This document shows positions 1 through 7,426 of a stretch of DNA of 64,000 nucleotides, one piece after another (the stretch's first letter is position 1; each line of letters begins with the position of its first letter). This DNA comes from Methylophaga sp. UBA3192. Lineage in GTDB: Bacteria; Pseudomonadota; Gammaproteobacteria; Nitrosococcales; Methylophagaceae. Under the pieces are notes generated by a model, which made no database searches, was not told the DNA's origin, and saw only the letters and a list, made by a program, of their open reading frames with translations. The stretch lies in the NCBI GenBank assembly GCA_002363955.1, contig DEXE01000002.1, forward strand, positions 1 through 64,000, in the 5' to 3' direction. A program made the position numbers and the translations under genes.

Positions 1-30
1 AACCTTATTTAGGACGGGTCAAACTATACA

Positions 31-66
31 AAAAAAGGGCCAGAGAAAATTCTCTGGCCCTTTTTT
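31..66. terminator. Bidirectional intrinsic terminator
   Basis: A perfect 10-bp stem (gggccagaga pairing with tctctggccc) around a short loop is flanked by an A-run on the left and a T-run on the right, so it can terminate transcription from either strand. It lies just beyond the 3' end of the minus-strand glutamine synthetase gene and probably ends that transcript and one entering from outside the window. Confidence 0.9.
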
Positions 67-90
67 GTTACGTGTGACTGAGGTGATGGT

Positions 91-2265
91 TTATTTAATA
101 AACAACATTTCACGGTATTTCGGCAGAGGCCATAAATCATCAGCAACTTCCGCTTCCAAAGCATCAACGTGAGCGCGTACTTTCAACATTAAGCCACGAA
201 TATCATGGGCGCAGAAATTCATGTGCGCTTCAATCGACTCAAAGTCATGTTGTTTAATAGCGCTGGAAAGTTCGGCAACTGCTGCGATCATGGCATTGGT
301 TTCATTGGCAATCGATAGGGCAATGGCGTTATCCATTTCAATACCCAGATCGGCCATGCCACTGTTAGCCATTGATAGCTCAGCCAGATATTGCGTAGCG
401 GCCGGGTAAATCATGGTTTTAGCCATTTCGACCACCAGTTTGGCTTCAACTTCGATCGATAAAATATATTGTTCGGCATACACTTCATAGCGGCTTTCAA
501 GTTCAGCGGCAGAAAATACTCCTGTTGATGAAAACAGCTGACGAATTGAGTCATCACGCAGGTATGGAAGTGCATCAGCGGTGGTTGGCAGGTTTTTCAG
601 ACCACATTCTTCAACCGCTTTTTTATGCCATTCTGCCGAATAACCATCGCCACCGAATACGACATTGCCATGTTCTTCCATCAGCGTTTTTAATACGGCC
701 AAAACAGCAGTGGTACGGGAATCGGTTTTTGCCAGTTCAGCTTCCAGTTTTCCAGCTACCCACTCTAACGAGTCCGCCAGAATGGTGTTCATTGCGACTA
801 ATGGGCCAGATACGGATTGTGATGAACCCACGGCACGGAATTCAAAGCGGTTACCGGTAAAGGCAAACGGAGATGTCCGGTTACGGTCACCCGGATCCCG
901 TTCAAATTTGAGGATTTGTGACAGACCCAGATCCATTTCACCACCTTGTTTCGAGGTGGCGATTTTGCCGTCTTTAATGTCCTGGAACACTTTTTCCAGC
1001 TGGTCACCCAGGTAAACAGACAAAATAGCTGGCGGTGCTTCATTGGCACCTAAACGGTGGTCATTTGATGCGGATGCAATAACCGCTCTCAGCAATGGCC
1101 CAAATTTATGTACACCACGAATCACCGCACCACAGAACAACAGGAAGTTGAGGTTATCGTGTGGTGTGCTGCCGGGATCCAGTAAGTTACCTTGTGTGGC
1201 ATTCCCGACAGACCAGTTGACGTGTTTGCCGGAACCGTTGACGCCAGCGAATGGTTTTTCATGCAACAGGCACATAAAACCGTGTTTTTTTGCTGTGCTT
1301 TTCATCAACGTCATCATCAATTGCTGGTGGTCGGCAGCGATGTTGGCAGACTCGTAATACGGGGCAATTTCAAACTGGCCCGGAGCCACTTCGTTATGAT
1401 GCGTTTTGGCAGGGATACCCAGACGATACAGCTGGTCTTCAAAATCCTGCATGAAGATTTGTACTCGCTCTGGAATCGCACCAAAGTAATGATCATCAAA
1501 TTGCTGACCTTTTGCTGGTGAAGCACCAAATAAGGTACGACCCGCTAACAATAAATCAGGGCGGGCATTAGCGAAATTGATATCGACCAAGAAGTATTCC
1601 TGTTCGGCACCACAGCTTGAACTTAAGGTAGCGACGTCGGTTTCGCCCATTAACTTCAGTACTTTCTGAGCGGCTTTATCCAAGGCGGCATTTGAGCGTA
1701 GTAACGGAATCTTCTTATCCAGCGCTTCACCGGTCCATGACATAAACACGCTTGGAATCATCAGCGTTGAACCATTTTCGGTATGCATGATGAACGCCGG
1801 GCTGGTTGGATCCCATGCGGTATAACCGCGTGCGGCATTGGTCATGCGCAGGCTACCGTTCGGGAATGATGAGCCGTCCGGTTCACCTTTAATCAATAAG
1901 CTGCCTGAGAATTCGGTAATCGCGTTCCCTTCAGAATTGGTCACAATAAAACCGTCATGTTTTTCAGCGGTGATATTGGTCATGGGATAGAAAATATGAG
2001 AAAAGAACTTCACGCCTTTGGATAAAGCCCAGTTCTTCATTGCTGCAGCGACAACATCGGCGACTGCCGGTGAGAGTGGTGCACCTGTTTGCACGGTTTG
2101 TTTAACCGCTTTAAATGCCGATTTATTCAATGCCTGTTCCATAGTGGCCAGGTTGAATACATCTGTTGCCCAAATCTTATCTAACGATTCAGGGGTTTTT
2201 ACAGCGATCTTTTCGCGGTTGGTGATTTGTGAAATTGCTGCTAGGCGCGACTCATTTCCACTCAT
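91..2265 (-). CDS. glnN: Type III glutamine synthetase (GlnN)
   Basis: This gene encodes a 724-residue glutamine synthetase of the large GSIII type, which makes glutamine from glutamate, ammonia and ATP in the cytosol. The length (GSI is about 470 residues), the N-terminal GSIII-specific region, the glutamate-binding stretch HNEVAPGQFEIAPYYE and the NGSGKHVNWS segment around the catalytic core support the call. The start is an ATG preceded by an AAGGA ribosome binding site. No nitrogen-regulatory gene lies beside it; the next gene is the divergent alcohol dehydrogenase. GSIII is best known from cyanobacteria and Bacteroidetes and is scattered in proteobacteria, where it is often an extra enzyme next to GSI. 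Whether GSI also exists here cannot be seen. Confidence 0.93.
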   Translation of the reverse strand: MSGNESRLAAISQITNREKIAVKTPESLDKIWATDVFNLATMEQALNKSAFKAVKQTVQTGAPLSPAVADVVAAAMKNWALSKGVKFFSHIFYPMTNITAEKHDGFIVTNSEGNAITEFSGSLLIKGEPDGSSFPNGSLRMTNAARGYTAWDPTSPAFIMHTENGSTLMIPSVFMSWTGEALDKKIPLLRSNAALDKAAQKVLKLMGETDVATLSSSCGAEQEYFLVDINFANARPDLLLAGRTLFGASPAKGQQFDDHYFGAIPERVQIFMQDFEDQLYRLGIPAKTHHNEVAPGQFEIAPYYESANIAADHQQLMMTLMKSTAKKHGFMCLLHEKPFAGVNGSGKHVNWSVGNATQGNLLDPGSTPHDNLNFLLFCGAVIRGVHKFGPLLRAVIASASNDHRLGANEAPPAILSVYLGDQLEKVFQDIKDGKIATSKQGGEMDLGLSQILKFERDPGDRNRTSPFAFTGNRFEFRAVGSSQSVSGPLVAMNTILADSLEWVAGKLEAELAKTDSRTTAVLAVLKTLMEEHGNVVFGGDGYSAEWHKKAVEECGLKNLPTTADALPYLRDDSIRQLFSSTGVFSAAELESRYEVYAEQYILSIEVEAKLVVEMAKTMIYPAATQYLAELSMANSGMADLGIEMDNAIALSIANETNAMIAAVAELSSAIKQHDFESIEAHMNFCAHDIRGLMLKVRAHVDALEAEVADDLWPLPKYREMLFIK

Positions 2266-2784
2266 TTCAATATCCTTTATGCGGTGATTGTTAATTCATG
2301 TTTAAGTTTGTAAGAAGCTTAATTTCGTAAAGATTGATCATGAGTAGAGCGACGAAACAGAACACGATCATTAAGTTCTTTTGTCCAACCACAGTCATAA
2401 GCAATAAGCTGTCCAATTATCATAGAAAATGCAAAATTCAGCAAAACAAGCACAGACCTGTGTTACTGAGTTTATAAAGGGCTGACGGTGTGGTGGAGTC
2501 ATGCTGGCTGCGAGCGAAGAAGGTGCATGACGCACCAAAATGACGCATACAAATACAGCCAGATGCTCCAATAACTGACGCTGTTTCGCGGCGTATTTAC
2601 ATAGGCCGGTTTTTCCAGCCTGGTAAACGGACCTTAAGTATGAAGCAAACGCAATTTTTGAGCATTTGAACAGGGATATTTCAAATATCGGAAATAATTC
2701 ACGGTTTTTCCAGTGAATAAGGCGGATAAGTAGACATAACAGAAAATTCTTCTGGTCGTTGACGTTGTCTCTCTCGTTGTCTTT

Positions 2785-2811
2785 TGTCAGGCTTTTGCCT
2801 GACATCTTTTT
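2785..2811 (+). terminator. Orphan terminator-like hairpin
   Basis: A perfect 8-bp stem (tgtcaggc/gcctgaca) with a TTTT loop is followed by a T-rich tract on the plus strand. No plus-strand gene precedes it within the gap. It could terminate a small RNA, act as an attenuator in a long leader of the alcohol dehydrogenase gene, or stop antisense read-through. Confidence 0.55.
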
Positions 2812-2922
2812 ATCTGCCACTGAAAATTTCACCACAGAGCCTGATTTACTGAGTGGCAAGTGTTGCCGGAAATGATCTGGGTCAATGACACACACTGCTA
2901 AAAGATCTAGGCTGCTTCTATT

Positions 2923-2941
2923 GCTCTCTTTACAAGAGAGC
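2923..2941 (+). promoter_or_regulatory. Leader stem-loop before the alcohol dehydrogenase gene
   Basis: An 8-bp perfect inverted repeat (gctctctt/aagagagc) with a 3-nt gap lies about 30 bases upstream of the dehydrogenase ATG. It may be an operator or a leader hairpin affecting mRNA stability. There is no T-run, so it is not a simple terminator. Confidence 0.4.
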
Positions 2942-2969
2942 CTGATAGGCATTTACGAGGAGTAGTGTT

Positions 2970-4046
2970 ATGGCAAACATGATGAAAGCAGCTATTTTTA
3001 TTGAGCCTGGCCGGATCGAGATTGACGATAAACCTATCCCGGAGATTGGCGACAATGATGCCCTTGTCAAAATCACCACGACAACTATCTGTGGCACGGA
3101 TGTGCATATTCTGAAAGGCGAGTATCCCGTTGAAAAAGGTCTGACGATTGGTCATGAACCGGTCGGTATTATTGAAAAGCTGGGCAAAAATGTTCACGGC
3201 TACCATGAAGGACAGCGGGTAATAGCCGGTGCAATCTGTCCCAGTTATACATCCTATGCCTGTCAGGATGGTTGCTCGGCACAGGATGGTGGAACACACT
3301 CTCATGGCTACAAGCCCATGGGCGGCTGGCGGTTTGGTAATACGATTGATGGAGCACAGGCCGAATACCTTCTGGTCCCCGATGCCCAGGCAAATTTATC
3401 CCCCGTCCCAGATAATTTAACCGATGAACAGGTGCTGATGTGTCCGGATATTATGTCGACCGGATTTGCCGGTGCGGAATCTGGCAATATTAAAATTGGC
3501 GATATTGTGGCGGTATTTGCTCAAGGCCCGATTGGATTATGTGCCACAGCAGGTGCCCGATTAAAAGGTGCCAGTTTTATCATTGCGGTGGATGGGGTGG
3601 ATGAACGTCTGGCTATCTCAAAACAAATGGGCGCAGATGTCACACTGGATTACCGAAAAGATGATGTGGTTGCCGAAATACTCAAACTCACGGGCGGACG
3701 GGGTGTCGATGTGTCGATTGAAGCCCTCGGACAACAGAGCACTTTTGAAGCCGCGCTGCGCGTCTTGAAACCCGGTGGCACATTATCGAGTCTTGGCGTG
3801 TATTCATCGGATTTGACGATTCCGTTAGGCGCATTTGCTGCAGGACTAGGCGACCATAAAATCATCACTTCCTTATGCCCCGGCGGTAAGGAACGCATGC
3901 GACGTCTGATGGATGTTATTTCCCACGGCAGACTGGATTTAAGTCCCATGGTGACGCACCGGTACAAACTGGAAAACATCACCGAGGCCTATGATTTGTT
4001 TTCGCATCAGCGAGACGGGGTATTAAAAGTGGCTATTGAAGCCTGA
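2970..4046 (+). CDS. Zinc-dependent alcohol dehydrogenase, secondary-alcohol type
   Basis: This encodes a 358-residue medium-chain dehydrogenase/reductase, probably an NAD(P)-dependent cytosolic enzyme oxidising alcohols or reducing aldehydes and ketones. The catalytic-zinc signature is present: CGTDVH near residue 41 and GHEPVG near residue 62. The central segment (DGAQAEYLLVPDA, then PDIMSTGFAGAE) and the C-terminal LCPGGKERMRRL block resemble the isopropanol/secondary-alcohol dehydrogenase branch. The four-cysteine structural-zinc loop is incomplete, as in that branch. A GAGGAG ribosome binding site precedes the ATG. It stands alone, divergent from glnN and just upstream of pqqA copy 1. 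In a methylotroph it could work in formaldehyde or short-chain alcohol metabolism, but the substrate cannot be read from sequence. Confidence 0.88.
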   Translation: MANMMKAAIFIEPGRIEIDDKPIPEIGDNDALVKITTTTICGTDVHILKGEYPVEKGLTIGHEPVGIIEKLGKNVHGYHEGQRVIAGAICPSYTSYACQDGCSAQDGGTHSHGYKPMGGWRFGNTIDGAQAEYLLVPDAQANLSPVPDNLTDEQVLMCPDIMSTGFAGAESGNIKIGDIVAVFAQGPIGLCATAGARLKGASFIIAVDGVDERLAISKQMGADVTLDYRKDDVVAEILKLTGGRGVDVSIEALGQQSTFEAALRVLKPGGTLSSLGVYSSDLTIPLGAFAAGLGDHKIITSLCPGGKERMRRLMDVISHGRLDLSPMVTHRYKLENITEAYDLFSHQRDGVLKVAIEA

Positions 4047-4168
4047 ATAGACTCTGCACATAAAGCAAAATCCTGAGCCGGGACAAGCAAATCCCCTTAT
4101 GGCAATTTTGTGTGTCGGCGTAATATGAGAACCGTAAGACAAACAAAACAACCAACGAGGTGATTATC

Positions 4169-4240
4169 ATGTGGACTAAACCAGAATATTCAGACATGCG
4201 TTTCGGTTTCGAAGTAACGATGTACATCTGCAATCGTTAA
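4169..4240 (+). CDS. pqqA: PQQ precursor peptide PqqA, copy 1
   Basis: This is a 23-residue peptide, MWTKPEYSDMRFGFEVTMYI followed by CNR. PqqA is the ribosomally made substrate from which the glutamate and tyrosine side chains are cross-linked and excised to make pyrroloquinoline quinone. The conserved E-V-T-M-Y spacing (Glu15, Tyr19) and the MWTKPE start are typical. An aacgaggtgat ribosome binding site precedes the ATG and a terminator follows directly, so it is transcribed alone rather than with pqqBCDE, none of which is in this window. PQQ is the cofactor of the methanol dehydrogenase encoded at 46.7-56 kb. The coding bases equal those of copy 2 at 5835. Confidence 0.95.
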   Translation: MWTKPEYSDMRFGFEVTMYICNR

Positions 4241-4263
4241 GATTTGAAACAACGCAAAACAAG

Positions 4264-4287
4264 AAGCCTCCGAAAGGGGGCTTTTTT
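4264..4287 (+). terminator. pqqA copy 1 terminator
   Basis: An 8-bp stem (aagcctcc pairing with gggggctt, one G-T wobble) with a GAAA tetraloop is followed by a T-run, 23 bases after the pqqA stop. Confidence 0.92.
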
Positions 4288-4465
4288 GTGGGTGAGTTTT
4301 CCGTATTCAAGCAGGCAATCGCATTTTAAATCTCAAATTTCAGACATAAAAAAAGCACTCATAAATACGTGCCAGTTTTATTCAGTATCGTGGCCATAAT
4401 CTAACGGGTATGGCCGAAAAAAAGATGTGTTTTAAGTGTTTTTAAGCATAATGTATGTTTCAGTT

Positions 4466-4672
4466 TTACTTTTGAATATTCTGAAAAGCTTTTGCAAGCA
4501 GTAAGGGGGCAGACTTTCCAGACAATTTCCTTGGTTTTCTTCCAAATCGACGGCTCATTTCTAACTCATGTTGTTCTTGCGCATCTAATTCATTGATCAG
4601 TCGATCCAATTCAGCCTGACTATGGATTATGGCGTGCTCTGATACGCTACTTCTTCGGGGTTTAACAGTCAT
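4466..4672 (-). CDS. Small hypothetical protein (68 aa)
   Basis: This is a short open frame encoding a charged peptide with a likely helical, glutamate-rich centre (ELDRLINELDAQEQHELEMS) and a basic stretch (RRFGRKPRKLSGK). I do not recognise a family. Support for its being real: it occupies otherwise empty sequence between the two pqqA repeats, has protein-like composition, and a weak hairpin with a T-run for this strand lies about 95 bases downstream (4347-4373). Against it: no clear ribosome binding site precedes the ATG. Confidence 0.4.
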   Translation of the reverse strand: MTVKPRRSSVSEHAIIHSQAELDRLINELDAQEQHELEMSRRFGRKPRKLSGKSAPLLLAKAFQNIQK

Positions 4673-4791
4673 TTTAACGATTCCATTACAGGTAAATAAC
4701 TTCAGAGTACGATCTATTAAAAAAGTTCAACTTTATCCGATAGATAGTGAGTCTATTGTTTGCCAGGGTTTTCGACTTGATCAACAGATAT

Positions 4792-4823
4792 AAAAAAGAC
4801 ACTTAAAATAAGTGCCTTTTTTT
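4792..4823. terminator. Probable bidirectional terminator
   Basis: Near-complementary arms (agacactta and taagtgcct) flank an AA centre, with an A-run on the left and a T-run on the right. It lies about 105 bases beyond the 3' end of the minus-strand cupredoxin gene and is the best candidate for its terminator. Confidence 0.55.
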
Positions 4824-4927
4824 ATGGAACTGGGAGGAATCTTCGTTAAGAACCGTGGATTTAACGCTAATCATTATTTGCTCAATGGCGTTCTCCAGTG
4901 TTTTGGTCAAGCCATCTGATCGTGGAA

Positions 4928-5620
4928 TTACATGCTTTCTGCTTCAGATATAGCCTTTCTGACCAAACGCCCAGCGCCGCCAGTCACATCGGCATTTTTA
5001 ATCTGTTCGAGATTCACTGGGTCACCTACGATGATCACACCGCCCATACCTGTACCAATATGTGGTGTGCATTTGTAAACGTAAATACCTTCCTCGGTGA
5101 AAGTCCGTTGGTAATTTTCACTCATCGGTGAGTTCCATTTCTCGGCACCTTCGGGAATCAAGCCATCAATGGATTCTGAGTTATGTGTACTCATATTGCG
5201 CCAGGACACAGAGTCACCAGGATTAATTTTGACGACCAGCGGATTAAATACCATGCCTTGTGCCGTCACGAAGTGGGTTTCTGCCCCTTCGCTTTTTGGC
5301 TCCTCGGCTTGAGCGGTTGTATCATCTGGTGTTCCAGTGAGGTTATTTTCTTCAGTCACCACGGTGGTATCAGTCTGATCAAGTTCAGCGGCAGGTTCGT
5401 TTTCAATCACCACTCCAGTTTCCGGTTCGCTCGGAGTGGTATCTTCAATAGCTTCTATGTTGCTCTGATTTTCGGAGCTCATTTCCGTTTCAGGGGTTGG
5501 AATGGTGTCAGAATTGTCATCGCTACCACAGGCCGTAAACAACGTAGCGGCTGCGAACGTCATAGTCAGTGCAAGGGTGATTCTTTTCGTCTGTGTTAAC
5601 GTCGAAGTTGCCTTAAACAT
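4928..5620 (-). CDS. Cupredoxin (pseudoazurin-like) lipoprotein
   Basis: This 230-residue protein is predicted to be a lipid-anchored blue-copper electron carrier. The N-terminus is a lipoprotein signal with lipobox LFTAC and Cys31 as the lipidated residue. Residues 32-112 form a very acidic, Thr/Glu/Pro-rich linker. Residues 115-200 are a cupredoxin domain of pseudoazurin/plastocyanin type with apparent type-1 copper ligands His146 (STHNSES), Cys184 and His187 (YKCTPH) and Met192 (GTGMGG). A short tail follows. The gene is monocistronic between the pqqA copies. A role in periplasmic electron transfer from a quinoprotein or cytochrome is inferred from context only. The acidic spacer would let the copper domain reach partners away from the membrane. 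Confidence 0.85.
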   Translation of the reverse strand: MFKATSTLTQTKRITLALTMTFAAATLFTACGSDDNSDTIPTPETEMSSENQSNIEAIEDTTPSEPETGVVIENEPAAELDQTDTTVVTEENNLTGTPDDTTAQAEEPKSEGAETHFVTAQGMVFNPLVVKINPGDSVSWRNMSTHNSESIDGLIPEGAEKWNSPMSENYQRTFTEEGIYVYKCTPHIGTGMGGVIIVGDPVNLEQIKNADVTGGAGRLVRKAISEAESM

Positions 5621-5834
5621 GTTTTGTACTCTCCTGATAAAAAATCCTCGTTCCAGATTAGGACACTGACAAACTTTGTCCGTTCGAAATAACGCTAAAC
5701 CTCTAATTTGAATTCCCCTTTAAAGACTTAAAGCAAAATCCTGAGTCCGGACAAGCAAATCCCCTTATGGCATTTTTAAAAGTCAGCGTAATATCTGAAT
5801 CGTAAGTTAACGAAATAACCGGGAGGTGATTAAC

Positions 5835-5906
5835 ATGTGGACTAAACCAGAATATTCAGACATGCGTTTCGGTTTCGAAGTAACGATGTACATCTGCAAT
5901 CGTTAA
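5835..5906 (+). CDS. pqqA: PQQ precursor peptide PqqA, copy 2
   Basis: This second pqqA gene encodes exactly the same 23-residue peptide as the copy at 4169, from an identical coding sequence. It has its own GGGAGGTGAT ribosome binding site, which is closer to consensus than that of copy 1, and its own terminator. Identity at synonymous sites with diverged flanks suggests recent duplication or gene conversion. Several PQQ producers carry more than one pqqA, where the extra copies raise precursor supply. The rest of the PQQ pathway must be elsewhere in the genome. Confidence 0.95.
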   Translation: MWTKPEYSDMRFGFEVTMYICNR

Positions 5907-5929
5907 GATTTGAAACCACGCAAAACAAG

Positions 5930-5954
5930 AAGCCCCCGAAAGGGGGCTTTTTTT
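5930..5954 (+). terminator. pqqA copy 2 terminator
   Basis: A perfect aagccccc/gggggctt stem with a GAAA loop is followed by a run of T, at the same distance from the stop codon as in copy 1. Confidence 0.93.
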
Positions 5955-5997
5955 GTGGTTGGTATTTTTTGATTTTTAAACTAATCGAATATCGCTT

Positions 5998-6092
5998 GCG
6001 GTGAATAATTAACTTAATCACCGCACAATATGCTGTAAATTAAATTGTTTTTGCGGTAAATAACGCTTACTATCACTGCATAATTTGCGGTG
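5998..6092 (+). promoter_or_regulatory. Array of GCGGTGA inverted repeats before the Fic gene
   Basis: A perfect inverted repeat gcggtga-N13-tcaccgc (5998-6024) is followed by gcggtaa (about 6053), tcactgc (6073-6079) and gcggtga (6086-6092), the last reaching to within 7 bases of the Fic ATG. The pattern of repeated dyads around a start is that of a repressor operator. The Fic protein has a winged-helix-like C-terminus, so autoregulation is possible, but no binding partner is proven. Confidence 0.6.
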
Positions 6093-6098
6093 ATTAAT

Positions 6099-7211
6099 AT
6101 GTGGATATATCAAGATAACAACTGGCCTCATTTTTCATGGAATGCAGACAAACTCGCTACTAAGCTTGCCGATATTAGGCACCAGCAGGGGCGATTACTT
6201 GGCAGGATGGAAGGACTTGGTTTTGATCTTAGAAGAGAGGCGAGTCTTAGAACATTAACTAATGATGTGGTGAAATCCTCAGCTATTGAAGGCCATGATC
6301 TGAACCCTAATGAAGTGCGTTCATCCATTGCCCGACGGCTGGGAATGGATATAGCTGGTTTGATTCCTGCCAGCCGTGATGTGGAATGTATCGTGGAAAT
6401 GATGCTCGATGCCACGCAGAATTTTTCTAAGCCTTTAACAATAGAACGTTTGTTTGATTGGCATGCCGCTCTTTTCCCTACAGGGCGAAGTGGTATGCAC
6501 CGTATCACAGTGGGTGATTGGCGATTAGTCGAGAATGATCCCATGCAAGTCGTTTCCGGTTCGATGGGAAAGGAAAAAGTACATTTTGAAGCGCCAAGTG
6601 CTGACAAAGTGGAAACAGAAATGACGACTTTCATTGAATGGTTTGAAAACAAAACGGATATTGACCCGGTCATCAGAGCAGGCATCGCCCACCTATGGTT
6701 TGTCACCGTGCATCCTTTTGAAGATGGTAATGGCCGGATAGCCCGGGCGATTGCAGATATGGCCCTGGCAAGAGCAGACGGTATCCCTGAGCGCTTTTAC
6801 AGTCTTTCCAATCAAATTGAGACCGAACGAAAACAATACTACGCACACCTTGAAAAACAACAGCGTGGATCGCCAGACATTACAGAATGGCTAAGCTGGT
6901 TTTTAGATTGTGTGGGCCATGCCATTGCAAATGCAGATAAAACACTAAGCAAGGTGTTATTCAAAGCACGGCTATGGGAAAAAATTAACCAAAATCCAGT
7001 CCATGAACGGCAACGCAATATCATCAATCTTATGCTGGATGATGACTTTGAAGGCCATATGAATACCTCCAAATATGCCAAGCTGGCTAAATGCTCTACT
7101 GACACAGCTCTACGTGATATTCAGGATTTGGTGACAAGAGGAATATTTGTACTAAATTCTGGCGGTGGCCGAAGTACTAGCTATCGATTAACAGATCAGG
7201 TCGAAGAGTGA
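6099..7211 (+). CDS. Fic family protein, self-inhibited type, with C-terminal HTH-like region
   Basis: This encodes a 370-residue Fic protein. Fic enzymes mostly transfer AMP from ATP to a protein hydroxyl. The N-terminus (WPHFSWNADKLATKLADIR, then QGRLLGRMEGLG) matches the DUF4172 domain found in standalone bacterial Fic proteins. Residues 60-65, SSAIEG, fit the inhibitory S/T-x-x-x-E-G/N helix motif. The catalytic loop HPFEDGNGR at 205-213 is intact. The C-terminal 80 residues look like a winged-helix domain. I chose the ATG at 6099; a GTG at 6090 in frame is an alternative. It is monocistronic, starts the accessory stretch before tRNA-Leu, and is preceded by an inverted-repeat array. The target protein is unknown. 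Confidence 0.9.
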   Translation: MWIYQDNNWPHFSWNADKLATKLADIRHQQGRLLGRMEGLGFDLRREASLRTLTNDVVKSSAIEGHDLNPNEVRSSIARRLGMDIAGLIPASRDVECIVEMMLDATQNFSKPLTIERLFDWHAALFPTGRSGMHRITVGDWRLVENDPMQVVSGSMGKEKVHFEAPSADKVETEMTTFIEWFENKTDIDPVIRAGIAHLWFVTVHPFEDGNGRIARAIADMALARADGIPERFYSLSNQIETERKQYYAHLEKQQRGSPDITEWLSWFLDCVGHAIANADKTLSKVLFKARLWEKINQNPVHERQRNIINLMLDDDFEGHMNTSKYAKLAKCSTDTALRDIQDLVTRGIFVLNSGGGRSTSYRLTDQVEE

Positions 7212-7426
7212 TTTGAAGATTAAAAAATCCGAACCTTGATTAATTTGGTTAGAACTTGGAATCGAAAACGCTTTTTGTGTTAAAAGATGTAACTAACCAT
7301 AAGCGGTCAAAGATAGGAACAGGGGTAAGTCGATACATCGCAAGTTTAAACAATAAGCAGTTAATCAAATGATTATTCAGCGGTATGAAGAAATTATAGT
7401 TCTGTGCAAGCACAAGGAAGAGAACA

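Larger units (their letters stand above)
2266..2969. other. 704-bp intergenic region, no credible gene
   Basis: This gap separates the divergent glutamine synthetase and alcohol dehydrogenase genes and should carry both promoters. A 185-codon open frame on the minus strand (2395-2952) has no recognisable family and no ribosome binding site, so I do not call it. The visible structure is a short hairpin (ggtgc/gcacc) near 2520, an orphan terminator-like hairpin at 2785-2811, and a perfect stem-loop just upstream of the dehydrogenase start. A small RNA ending at the 2785 hairpin is possible but unproven. Confidence 0.6.
4061..4287 (+). repeat. Direct repeat unit 1: pqqA with its leader and terminator
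   Basis: This segment is closely matched by 5729-5954 in the same orientation. The match begins at aaagcaaaatcctgag, covers a presumed promoter/leader with the shared core caagcaaatccccttatggc and a TAATAT element, and runs through pqqA to the terminator. Coding bases are identical; the leaders have diverged by scattered substitutions and small indels. It is therefore a duplicated transcription unit. Confidence 0.85.
5729..5954 (+). repeat. Direct repeat unit 2: pqqA with its leader and terminator
   Basis: This is the second copy of the unit at 4061-4287, in the same orientation and 1.67 kb apart. The pqqA coding bases are identical. The leader differs in a few places (for example ctgagtccggac against ctgagccgggac) and has a stronger ribosome binding site (gggaggtgat). 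Confidence 0.85.

Noticed and set aside
2858..2875. Possible sigma-54 promoter (tggcaagtgttgcc)
   Set aside because: The distance between GG and GC is two bases too short for a -24/-12 promoter, and the sequence is simply a short palindrome.
2395..2952. 185-codon minus-strand open frame in the glnN-adh gap
   Set aside because: It has no ribosome binding site, no family resemblance and an odd composition (many scattered Cys, Phe and Ser), and its start lies in the adh leader. It is more likely a chance frame.
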